DNA of 6,396 nt from an uncultured Bacilli bacterium (GTDB lineage: Bacteria > Bacillota_I > Bacilli_A > RF39 > UBA660), in the NCBI GenBank assembly GCA_949746915.1, contig CATKEA010000050.1, positions 1 through 6,396 of the forward strand. Direction: 5' to 3'. Every line of letters begins with the position of its first letter. Position 1 is the first letter of the stretch. The notes below the pieces were generated by a model. That model made no database searches and had not been told where the DNA came from. It saw only the letters and a list, made by a program, of their open reading frames with translations. This document shows, piece after piece, positions 1-6,379 of the stretch. Both the position numbers and the translations under genes were made by a program.

Positions 1-38
1 AAACCTCTATTCTCTTATAAATATATAATATAAGTTTT
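1..38 (-). promoter_or_regulatory. Downstream intergenic edge with probable ribosome binding site of the next gene
   Basis: After the PBP stop (TAA, 39-41) the minus strand holds an AT-only stretch and then AGAGG (bases 4-8), three bases from the window end. A start codon would lie just outside. No hairpin is seen, so the next gene, perhaps another wall-synthesis gene of the cluster, probably continues the transcript. Its identity cannot be read here. Confidence 0.4.
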
Positions 39-2210
39 TTATTCATTTGTCAAATTGAACTTTTCCTTAAGATCTAAAACAATTTCTTCGGTTTGATCAA
101 GCACTGTATCAGCTGCAATACTTTGATTAACTACATAACCTGTTCCATTCAAAATAACTTTTATTCCTAACAATTCAAGCAAAGTCTTAGCATCTTTATA
201 AGAATATCCGATTACATTAGGCATCTTCTTAACTAAATCATTTGTAACTAAAAATACTTTTTCATCCTTACTGACAATACTTGAAGTACTTGGATATTGC
301 CTTATAATTTTATTACCATTTCCAATTACAATAGGAGTTATATTACTATTAATTAAGCTACTTACCACTCTTTCAGTTTCCTTATTATAATAAGACTGAA
401 TCGTATAATTTTCAACCTTATCATTATTATTATCAACAGCATCATATATATTTAAATATTTACTCACATTAGTGACAACTTCTTTAACAACATAAACAAG
501 TGGTGACACACTTTGCTTATCAGGTCTTTCTAAAGTAGCATAGATAATTACTTTAGGATTTTCTTTTGGAAACATTCCTGCAAAACCTCTAATTATATCA
601 TTAGCTCCAGTTAAATAACCAGTTCCGTTAGTACTAGATATTTGAGCAGTACCAGTCTTAGCAATTAAACCATACCCATCCATTCGATAATTAGAACCTG
701 TTCCATCAGTAATAACATCTTCCATTAAATCCTTTATTTTATCAGTTGTTTTTTTACTAGCTACCCTTCCTAATTCTTTTCGCTTATTTTGAACAACAAC
801 ATTACCATCAGCATCAACTATTTTTTCTATTATATAAGGTTGTAATAAAATACCATCATTAGCAATTGAAGTTAAGGCTTTAATATTTTGAACAGATGTT
901 GTTAAAATACCCTGTCCAAATCCAGCATTAAGAACCTCTGTTTCATACTTAAAATCTAGTTTTCCTGCTGTTTCCTTCTTATCACGAACACTACTAGTAT
1001 CACTATCAAAGATTCCTGTTTTACTACCAAAGCCTAGTTTTTTATAATAATCTTTCAAAAATTTACCATCCATATGATTCTTTATCAAATGAACAACACC
1101 TGTATTACTAGATAAAGCAAATCCTTTATCGAAAGTAATATCACCCCAACCTTTACGATCCCAATCACCTATCTCTGTTCCATCAGCAGTAGTATATATA
1201 CCAGACTTAAATGTGTCATTTCCATTATAATAACCTGATTCCATAGCAGCCATATAAGAAAAAATCTTCATTGTACTACCAGGTTCTATAGCCGTAGATA
1301 TATTGGGATCCAAATAATTTTTTATATTTCTTTTATTCGGATCAAAAGAAGTAGTAGATGAAATACCCAATATTTTCCCATTAGTTGCATCTGCAACTAC
1401 AATATTTAACTCTTCAAATGAATATTTTTGTTTTACTTCATTTAAAGCTTGTTCAATAAAAAATTGTACATTAGTATCAATAGTTAAATATATATCTTTT
1501 CCATCAATTGCCTCTTCGACCTCTTCCTTAGTATTAGCTATTTTATATCCCTTTAAATCTTTTTGAAATAATTTATAACCATCTCTACCAGTAAGAATAT
1601 CATTAAATTGTGACTCTAGTCCCATTTTACCAATTATTTTACCATTCTCATCTTGAGTAGCAAATCCAAGTATATATGATAAAAAATCTCCCTTTGGATA
1701 ATATCTTGTTTGACTTTCTATAAAATCTATTCCTTCCAATTTCAAAGAAGCAATTTTCTCTTTAGTAATCTCTGTTAAATTTTTTCCCTTACTTCCAAAA
1801 TAAGTTTGATAAGTATTCTCTTTATTCAATTGTTTTAGAACATACTCATAATCAAGTTCTGTCAACTCTGAAATCTTCTGTGCAGTATATTCTTTATCCT
1901 CAACATAGTATCCCTCACCACGTGATGAAGACAAATAAGCAACCAAAGTATAAGAATAAATATTCTGAGCTAATGCTTCACCCTTAGAATCATAAATAGT
2001 TGCCCTCTTAGCAAGAATTGTCTCTTTTTTTGTTGTTCTACTATTAGCAAATTCTTTTAAATTAATACCATCTATCTTTTTTTGTAGTGAAAGCTGAGAA
2101 GCTCTAATAAGTAAAAAAACAAAAACTATAGCAATAAAAATAAATAACCAATTTGGTAACTTTATCTGATTTATAGGTTTTACAATCTTCTTTTTATTTT
2201 TCTTTGTCAC
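39..2210 (-). CDS. ftsI: Septal class B penicillin-binding protein with PASTA repeats (FtsI/PBP2B/PBP2x type)
   Basis: This is a D,D-transpeptidase that crosslinks septal peptidoglycan outside the membrane, working with a FtsW-type glycosyltransferase. From the GTG start the protein is 723 residues. A short basic cytoplasmic tail precedes one membrane anchor (about 20-36). A dimerization/pedestal region follows, beginning near RATIYDSKG at 69. The transpeptidase domain carries all three active-site motifs: STMK with nucleophile Ser312 and Lys315, SSN at 367-369, and KTGT at 518-521. The C terminus has a degenerate PASTA-like segment (about 601-658) and a clear PASTA domain starting MPNVIGYSYKDA at 663. 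Length and order match PBP2B, PBP2x and SpoVD. An upstream in-frame TTG at 2258 would add 16 residues but lies inside a hairpin and upstream of a likely promoter. GTG at 2208-2210 has GGTG five bases upstream and AAGGA about 12 bases upstream. It follows ftsL, as expected in the dcw cluster. The family is certain; vegetative division rather than sporulation (SpoVD) is inferred from position. Confidence 0.95.
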   Translation of the reverse strand: MTKKNKKKIVKPINQIKLPNWLFIFIAIVFVFLLIRASQLSLQKKIDGINLKEFANSRTTKKETILAKRATIYDSKGEALAQNIYSYTLVAYLSSSRGEGYYVEDKEYTAQKISELTELDYEYVLKQLNKENTYQTYFGSKGKNLTEITKEKIASLKLEGIDFIESQTRYYPKGDFLSYILGFATQDENGKIIGKMGLESQFNDILTGRDGYKLFQKDLKGYKIANTKEEVEEAIDGKDIYLTIDTNVQFFIEQALNEVKQKYSFEELNIVVADATNGKILGISSTTSFDPNKRNIKNYLDPNISTAIEPGSTMKIFSYMAAMESGYYNGNDTFKSGIYTTADGTEIGDWDRKGWGDITFDKGFALSSNTGVVHLIKNHMDGKFLKDYYKKLGFGSKTGIFDSDTSSVRDKKETAGKLDFKYETEVLNAGFGQGILTTSVQNIKALTSIANDGILLQPYIIEKIVDADGNVVVQNKRKELGRVASKKTTDKIKDLMEDVITDGTGSNYRMDGYGLIAKTGTAQISSTNGTGYLTGANDIIRGFAGMFPKENPKVIIYATLERPDKQSVSPLVYVVKEVVTNVSKYLNIYDAVDNNNDKVENYTIQSYYNKETERVVSSLINSNITPIVIGNGNKIIRQYPSTSSIVSKDEKVFLVTNDLVKKMPNVIGYSYKDAKTLLELLGIKVILNGTGYVVNQSIAADTVLDQTEEIVLDLKEKFNLTNE

Positions 2211-2235
2211 TTTTTCACCATATCCTTCTATAAAA

Positions 2236-2244
2236 ATTATAACA
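2236..2244 (-). promoter_or_regulatory. Extended -10 promoter for the PBP gene
   Basis: The minus strand reads TGTTATAAT directly after the hairpin U-tract, the same nine bases as in front of the surface protein gene. No good -35 is seen at 17 bases (AGCTTA). Transcription would begin near 2229, leaving a leader of about 19 bases before GTG at 2210. Chance -10 boxes are common in DNA this AT-rich, so this rests on the TG extension and the position. Confidence 0.5.
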
Positions 2245-2246
2245 AA

Positions 2247-2271
2247 AAATAGTAGCAATAAGCTACTATTT
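2247..2271 (-). terminator. Terminator-like hairpin between ftsL and the PBP gene
   Basis: There is a perfect 10-base-pair inverted repeat (AAATAGTAGC / GCTACTATTT) with a 5-base loop. On the minus strand three more Ts follow the stem, so the U-run covers six bases before a G. The stem is AT-rich, with three G-C pairs, so termination may be partial. There is no T-run on the plus strand, so it serves transcription from ftsL. It begins about 31 bases after the ftsL stop. Confidence 0.65.
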
Positions 2272-2302
2272 ATCTAACTTTTAAGTCTACTTATGTAAAG
2301 AA

Positions 2303-2596
2303 CTATTTCTCAACATTTTTAATATTATTATTGTCATAGGTTAGCCCTTGTTCTTTAGCTACCTGTTGAATCTTTTCAAGTGATGCAAGCTCATCTATTT
2401 TCATAGACAAACTTTCATTTTGTTTTTCTTGTTTTTCAATACTTTTCTTTACCTTTTCTACTTCAAAATTTATCTGTGATAAAGTAGCTTGTGAAAAAAT
2501 TACTGCAAGTGGTGTCACAAGGCATAGAAAAATTGTAAAAACATATAAAAGACGTTCAAATTTTGACATTTTTAATCTTGTCTTAACTTTCCTCAT
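2303..2596 (-). CDS. ftsL: Cell division protein FtsL
   Basis: FtsL is a small bitopic divisome protein that pairs with DivIC/FtsB and helps activate the FtsW-PBP synthase at the septum. The 97-residue product has a basic cytoplasmic tail (MRKVKTRLK), one hydrophobic segment at about 15-36, and a charged heptad-like stretch at 40-70 suited to a coiled coil. It ends with the family-typical segment LEKIQQVAKEQGL (73-85). Sequence conservation in FtsL is poor, so the call rests on size, topology, this tail motif and its place between rsmH and the PBP gene. An in-frame TTG at 2611 would give 102 residues, but ATG at 2594-2596 has GGTGAGG five bases upstream, which overlaps the TTG version, so ATG is preferred. 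The gap to rsmH is 23 bases, so cotranscription is likely. The stop is TAG, and a terminator-like hairpin begins about 31 bases further on. Confidence 0.92.
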   Translation of the reverse strand: MRKVKTRLKMSKFERLLYVFTIFLCLVTPLAVIFSQATLSQINFEVEKVKKSIEKQEKQNESLSMKIDELASLEKIQQVAKEQGLTYDNNNIKNVEK

Positions 2597-2619
2597 CACT
2601 ACCTCACCCAATCTTTCAT

Positions 2620-3546
2620 TTATTTTATTCTTTCTATAATTCTAAGTTTTGAAGAACGACTACGATTATTAGCTTCTACTTCTTCGTCACTAGGAACAAT
2701 AGCTTTATTAACAACTAACTTATAATCTGGAAGATAACTATCTGGTATATTAGGTAAACCTTTTACCATTTTATCAATAGTAGTAACTTCCTTAAACACA
2801 TTTTTCACGATTCTATCTTCTAAAGAATGAAATGTAATAACACATAATCTTCCTCCAATATCTAAAATGGACAAAGCATCACGTATTGCATCCTCTAATA
2901 TTTCTATCTCGTGATTAACTTCAATTCTAATAGCTTGAAAAACTTTTCTAGCTGGATGTTTTTCACGACGTACCTTTTCTGGAACTGAAGATCTAATAAT
3001 TTCAACCAATTCTAAAGTTGTTTCAATAGGTCTTTCCTCTCGTCGCTTAACGATATTTTTTGCAATATTTTTACTAAATTTTTCTTCCCCATATTTAAAA
3101 AATATTTCAATCAACTTTTCTAAACTATACTCATTAACAACATTATAAGCAGAAAAATCGCTATCCAAATCCATTCTCATATCAAGTTTTGAATCCTGAT
3201 GGTAACTAAACCCCCTATCAGCTTCATCCAATTGGACTGACGAAACTCCTAAATCAAATAGTACACCATCTACTTTTAAAATTTCCCGTTTTTCTAACTC
3301 ATCTTTCATATAACGAAAATTACTTTTAATAATAGTAAAATTATTACTAATATTACTAAGTCTTTCGAAAGATGAATTAATTGCATCCTGGTCTTGATCG
3401 AAGGCGAATAAGTTACCCTTTTTTACTCTTTTTAAAATCTCACTAGAATGACCACCATAACCTAATGTACAATCAACATAAGTACCATCTTCTTTAATAT
3501 TAAGCCCTTCAATTGATTCATTCAACAAAACACTTATATGCTTCAT
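2620..3546 (-). CDS. rsmH: 16S rRNA (cytosine(1402)-N(4))-methyltransferase RsmH (MraW)
   Basis: RsmH is a cytoplasmic SAM-dependent enzyme that N4-methylates C1402 of 16S rRNA in the decoding centre. The 308-residue protein is family length and colinear with it. The SAM-binding loop DCTLGYGGHS is at 25-34 and the acidic residue that would contact the SAM ribose is Asp50. DLGVSS is at 98-103, RGFSY at 111-115 and MRMD at 123-126. The conserved block HPARKVFQAIRIEVN lies at 197-211 and FHSLEDR at 239-245. The usual basic C-terminal motif NRSRSSKLR is at 293-301. The ATG start overlaps the mraZ stop in the sequence ATGA, so translational coupling is expected; the Shine-Dalgarno sequence inside the mraZ end is weak (GTGGA). 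It should be cotranscribed with mraZ and ftsL. Nothing is missing or unusual. Confidence 0.98.
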   Translation of the reverse strand: MKHISVLLNESIEGLNIKEDGTYVDCTLGYGGHSSEILKRVKKGNLFAFDQDQDAINSSFERLSNISNNFTIIKSNFRYMKDELEKREILKVDGVLFDLGVSSVQLDEADRGFSYHQDSKLDMRMDLDSDFSAYNVVNEYSLEKLIEIFFKYGEEKFSKNIAKNIVKRREERPIETTLELVEIIRSSVPEKVRREKHPARKVFQAIRIEVNHEIEILEDAIRDALSILDIGGRLCVITFHSLEDRIVKNVFKEVTTIDKMVKGLPNIPDSYLPDYKLVVNKAIVPSDEEVEANNRSRSSKLRIIERIK

Positions 3547-3986
3547 AATTCCACATCCAAATCTGTTGTAAATAAATTTTCTGCTATATCAGATAAACTT
3601 GATTCATTATCTTCAAAAAATTTATTCCAGCTGTTTTCGTCCCAAATTTCAAGACGATCTCCAACACCTATAATAACACATTCTTTAGTAATTGTAGCAT
3701 ATTTTATTAAAGAAGTTGTCAAGTTAATACGACCTTGTTTATCAAACTCTAGTATTGTAGCACCTGAAAGAAAAAATCTTGAAAAATTACGAGCATCTTT
3801 CTTAGTAAATGGAAGACTATTTAGTTTCTTAGCAAGCTTTTCCCAAGCTTCAATAGTATAAACAAACAAGCAATTATCTAAACCACGTGTTACTACGAAC
3901 TTAGAACCTAAATCATCCCGAAACTTAGATGGCAAAGTCAAACGCCCTTTGTCATCTATATTATGATGATATTCTCCCATAAACAT
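3543..3986 (-). CDS. mraZ: Transcriptional regulator MraZ
   Basis: MraZ is a DNA-binding repressor of the dcw cluster, built from two AbrB-like half-domains and forming a ring-shaped oligomer. The 147-residue product starts MFMGEYHHNIDDKGR, a near-standard MraZ N terminus. Both DxxGR signatures are present: DDKGR at 11-15 and DKQGR at 82-86. In the second the usual following IxIP is replaced by INLT. A GTG at 4025 keeps the frame open 13 codons further upstream, but ATG at 3984-3986 has GGGGGGAG nine bases upstream and gives the family length; the extra residues would be translated operator DNA. It is the first dcw gene, with the stop TGA overlapping the rsmH start. The upstream AGTGG repeats suggest autoregulation. 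Confidence 0.97.
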   Translation of the reverse strand: MFMGEYHHNIDDKGRLTLPSKFRDDLGSKFVVTRGLDNCLFVYTIEAWEKLAKKLNSLPFTKKDARNFSRFFLSGATILEFDKQGRINLTTSLIKYATITKECVIIGVGDRLEIWDENSWNKFFEDNESSLSDIAENLFTTDLDVEL

Positions 3987-3995
3987 CGAAATCAT

Positions 3996-4003
3996 CTCCC
4001 CCC
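3996..4003 (-). promoter_or_regulatory. Ribosome binding site deciding the mraZ start
   Basis: GGGGGGAG lies nine bases before ATG at 3984-3986. It selects that ATG over the in-frame GTG at 4025, the ATG at 3995 (no spacing) and the ATG at 3980 (15 bases). It shares bases with the last AGTGG box. Confidence 0.7.
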
Positions 4004-4026
4004 ACTTTTTGCCACTTTCAACCACT
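4002..4026 (-). promoter_or_regulatory. Probable MraZ operator: three AGTGG boxes with 10-base period
   Basis: The minus strand carries AGTGG at 4022-4026, 4012-4016 and 4002-4006, each separated by exactly 5 bases. Known MraZ proteins bind short direct repeats of this kind: TGGG-type boxes with 5-base spacers in E. coli and AAAGTGG-type boxes in mollicutes. Boxes 2 and 3 read AAAGTGG in full. The array lies just after the predicted transcript start, and box 3 overlaps the mraZ ribosome binding site (GGGGGGAG, 3996-4003). Confidence 0.8.
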
Positions 4027-4033
4027 ACTTAAC

Positions 4034-4065
4034 ATTATAATACTACAACTTTATTTTTGTGTAAA
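4034..4065 (-). promoter_or_regulatory. Sigma-A-type promoter of mraZ (dcw cluster)
   Basis: The minus strand has TTTACA (4060-4065, five of six to TTGACA), a 17-base spacer and TATTAT (4037-4042). An overlapping perfect TATAAT lies three bases further on (4034-4039), but at 20 bases from the -35. Transcription would start at about 4027-4030, directly at the edge of the AGTGG repeats. This is the only good promoter between the upstream terminator and mraZ. Confidence 0.65.
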
Positions 4066-4113
4066 TAAATATCACAACTAAAAATAAATATAACGTAAAA
4101 TAACTGTAAACAA

Positions 4114-4139
4114 AAACGAAGTTTCAATAAACTTCGTTT
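4114..4139 (-). terminator. Intrinsic terminator after the surface protein gene
   Basis: There is a perfect 11-base-pair inverted repeat (AAACGAAGTTT / AAACTTCGTTT) with a 4-base loop. On the minus strand it is followed by TTGTTT, giving a broken U-tract. It begins about 22 bases after the TAA stop at 4162-4164. On the plus strand no T-run follows, so it acts for minus-strand transcription. It separates the surface protein gene from the mraZ promoter. Confidence 0.85.
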
Positions 4140-4161
4140 CAATTAAAAATCCACTTTCACT

Positions 4162-6327
4162 TTATTTACCTAAATTAACTAGTTGATATGGAAATTTAGC
4201 TGTTCCATTTCCTGAACTCACTAAAATACCAGAAGCAAGAGAAACTGACGGACGAATATCATAAGTATAATAAACATAATTGTTAAAAAGATTGCTATCT
4301 GAACCAACACTATAATTAAAAGCACTATCTTTATCAAAACTATATGGTGTTAAAACCCACCAAGACTGCCCAGTATATAAATAACTATCTTTACTAAAAC
4401 CATAATTTCCATGACCAGCCAATGTTACTTCATCAGCTGTTAAAAGCGCAATTGGATATGTTAATTTTCCATTACCATTTTCTATTTTTACAGTAAATCT
4501 ATCATTTTTATTTAAACACAAAATACTTGGCTTATGCAATATCTCATTTCTTTGTCTTCCATTAAAATATAACAAATCATTAGTTATAGAATCTTTATCC
4601 CAACCACCCTTTTGATAAATACTTCGATCATTACACCAAATTGTATCTTCCAAATTAGATTCAAATAATATCATATTTTCTCGATACCAGTCATCAATTT
4701 CATCTTTTATAAAAGAAGAAATATCATTAGTCGATCCTGAAGTCATTTCAATTAATACATCATCAATATTTTTGCCATCTTGTAATGTCACAAAATTATT
4801 TTCATAGTATAAATAATTAACACTAGAACAAGTATTTTCTGAAGAAAAACAAGTATACCTATGAGCATTAAATCCTGTTTTATAATCATTTTCAAAATTC
4901 ATTGGTGAATATTCATTAACATCTAATAAATTATACTTTCCATCTTTATATTCAACGTCATTACCATATTTCCATTTTACATTATTAGCTTTTGCTATCA
5001 AATCATCATAAGTCTCACCAGAATTCATAGTTACATACTTAGCATTTCCTTCTCCAGCATCAATTAAATAACTAACTTCTCTACAACCATCTTCGCTTTC
5101 CTTAAAACAAGTATACTTTCCTATTAAACTATTATAATTAGCACTCCATAAATACTTTTCCTTATTATTTAATACATAAATGTCATTAGCATTATCATAA
5201 GTAACTGCTGTAGAATAATAATATTTAGACGTTTCCATTGATGATTTCGTAAACAATTCTTTTTTTACATATTGATACCAATAACTACTACCTGCCATTT
5301 TTGAACTATAAGGATATCTTTTTTTATACATATAACTAGCATCTACAGGTGATGTAGAATTTTCATTAAACATACTAGCTTTTATTTTAGTATCATTACC
5401 AGTAACATTAGTACAACCACCATTCTCATCTGGTGTTCCATTGTAAATAAGTTTTACTCCACCAGTCTCTGTTGTTCTGACAATTTTCCAACAAAAGTTA
5501 GCAAACCTAACATTATTATTAGTTACTGCTCCTCTAAAATAATGAACTGGATAGTAATAGTCTTTAGTATCTGCTATTGTATAAACTCCCTTTCCATTGG
5601 TATCTGATGGAGGCTGTCCAAAATCTATTCCACTTGAACGACTTACAAACTCACTACTCGTATTATCTAATGCAGCTTGCCTTTCTATTATATTATATAA
5701 AATTTTTTCGTTAGTATCACGTTTGGGAAGATAATTTGCTGTTACTGTTATTTTGCTTGCGAATATCCCATCTTCCACTCCTTTCAATCTATAGATATCA
5801 TTATCTATCCATAATCTTAAACTATAACTGATATTTTGATTACTATCTATATATCCATTATCTAACATATATGCGCCTTTTGCTGTTTGAATTACCTTTT
5901 CAAAATTTTCATACTCTGATGTTAAATTATTTAGAAAAACTTCATTAGTATCTTTTAACAAATTAGCTTTAATAACACTATCATCTAAAATACTTTCTCC
6001 TTCACTTACTATTTCTAAATTCACAAAATATTTTGCTTTAGTACTACAAGTATTTGTAATAGTAAAAATATATGGAATAAGTTTCTTTCCTTCCTCATCA
6101 GTCATTGGTACTGCATCATTTAAGGTAATAGCTGATGTTTCTTCTTTAAAAATAATTTTCAAACATCCTGTTACTATTCTATTTTCATTAGTTTGATTTA
6201 AAACCATTTGCCATAAAGCATAACTTGTACTAAAAATTAAAAAAACTATTAAAAATAAAAAACTTATTACCACCTTATATTTCAGTAGACATTTTTTTAG
6301 ATACCTTTTTTTATTTTTACTATCCAT
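4162..6327 (-). CDS. Large secreted cysteine-paired surface protein of unknown function (TasA/CalY-like N terminus, DUF6273-like C terminus)
   Basis: No function can be assigned. The 721-residue product has a basic start and a hydrophobic segment at about 19-34 ending STSYA-LW, a likely signal peptide cleaved after Ala37 or an uncleaved anchor. Residues about 40-200 look like one beta-sandwich of the TasA/camelysin kind (PMTDEEGKK, PYIFTITNTC); this is a weak resemblance. From about 232 comes a second region starting DFGQPPSDTNGKGVY with FCWKIVRTTETGG. Two related YTCF segments follow (405-449 and 491-532), then LEDTIWCNDRS. The C-terminal region has LLTADEVTLAG (628-638), QSWWVLTPYSF (654-664) and IRPSVSL (691-697), resembling DUF6273-type domains. 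The ten cysteines after the signal peptide fall in five close pairs. There is no LPXTG motif and no C-terminal membrane segment. ATG at 6325-6327 is preferred to ATG at 6336 because AAGGA lies about 8 bases upstream of the former and abuts the latter. I recall similar unnamed paralogues in uncultured gut Bacilli. Confidence 0.85.
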   Translation of the reverse strand: MDSKNKKRYLKKCLLKYKVVISFLFLIVFLIFSTSYALWQMVLNQTNENRIVTGCLKIIFKEETSAITLNDAVPMTDEEGKKLIPYIFTITNTCSTKAKYFVNLEIVSEGESILDDSVIKANLLKDTNEVFLNNLTSEYENFEKVIQTAKGAYMLDNGYIDSNQNISYSLRLWIDNDIYRLKGVEDGIFASKITVTANYLPKRDTNEKILYNIIERQAALDNTSSEFVSRSSGIDFGQPPSDTNGKGVYTIADTKDYYYPVHYFRGAVTNNNVRFANFCWKIVRTTETGGVKLIYNGTPDENGGCTNVTGNDTKIKASMFNENSTSPVDASYMYKKRYPYSSKMAGSSYWYQYVKKELFTKSSMETSKYYYSTAVTYDNANDIYVLNNKEKYLWSANYNSLIGKYTCFKESEDGCREVSYLIDAGEGNAKYVTMNSGETYDDLIAKANNVKWKYGNDVEYKDGKYNLLDVNEYSPMNFENDYKTGFNAHRYTCFSSENTCSSVNYLYYENNFVTLQDGKNIDDVLIEMTSGSTNDISSFIKDEIDDWYRENMILFESNLEDTIWCNDRSIYQKGGWDKDSITNDLLYFNGRQRNEILHKPSILCLNKNDRFTVKIENGNGKLTYPIALLTADEVTLAGHGNYGFSKDSYLYTGQSWWVLTPYSFDKDSAFNYSVGSDSNLFNNYVYYTYDIRPSVSLASGILVSSGNGTAKFPYQLVNLGK
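4732..5115 (-). repeat. Diverged internal duplication in the surface protein gene
   Basis: Two segments of the encoded protein align. Copy A covers residues 405-449 (bases 4981-5115) and copy B residues 491-532 (bases 4732-4857). Shared positions include YTCF, a second Cys eight or seven residues after the first, VSYL versus VNYL, then YVTMNSGETYDDLI versus FVTLQDGKNIDDVLI. The two begin with the same bases on the plus-strand side (aaaacaagtata) but otherwise differ, so the duplication is old. About 40 residues lie between the copies. Confidence 0.7.
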
Positions 6328-6370
6328 ATTTACCATCCTTAATTACTACTACACTACCATACTATAATAC

Positions 6371-6379
6371 ATTATAACA
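6371..6379 (-). promoter_or_regulatory. Extended -10 promoter for the surface protein gene
   Basis: The minus strand reads TGTTATAAT, a perfect -10 hexamer with the TGn extension. It predicts a transcript start near 6364 and a leader of about 37 bases before the ATG at 6327, with AAGGA in the leader. The -35 position would fall at or beyond the window edge, so it cannot be judged. Confidence 0.6.

Noticed and set aside
1..38. Possible promoter in the AT-only stretch after the PBP stop
   Set aside because: Several TATA-like hexamers occur but none has a TG extension or a -35 at proper spacing; base composition alone explains them.
2207..2221. ATG at 2219-2221 near the PBP start, opening a frame of four codons ending in TGA
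   Set aside because: It is out of frame with the PBP and only two bases from AGAAGG. A missing base or programmed slippage at the A-run could join it to the PBP, but the GTG start with nearby GGTG explains the gene without that.
3538..3861. Open plus-strand frame of 107 codons opposite mraZ
   Set aside because: It lies wholly antisense to the well-conserved mraZ gene, its translation matches no family I know, and no ribosome binding site fits it. It is a shadow of the real gene.
4027..4161. Possible small gene or RNA between the surface protein gene and mraZ
   Set aside because: The gap is fully accounted for by a terminator and the mraZ promoter; no open frame with a ribosome binding site is present.
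39..6336. Possible mollicute genetic code with UGA as tryptophan
   Set aside because: All long genes are complete at family length under the standard code, tryptophans are TGG, and mraZ ends at TGA exactly overlapping the rsmH start.
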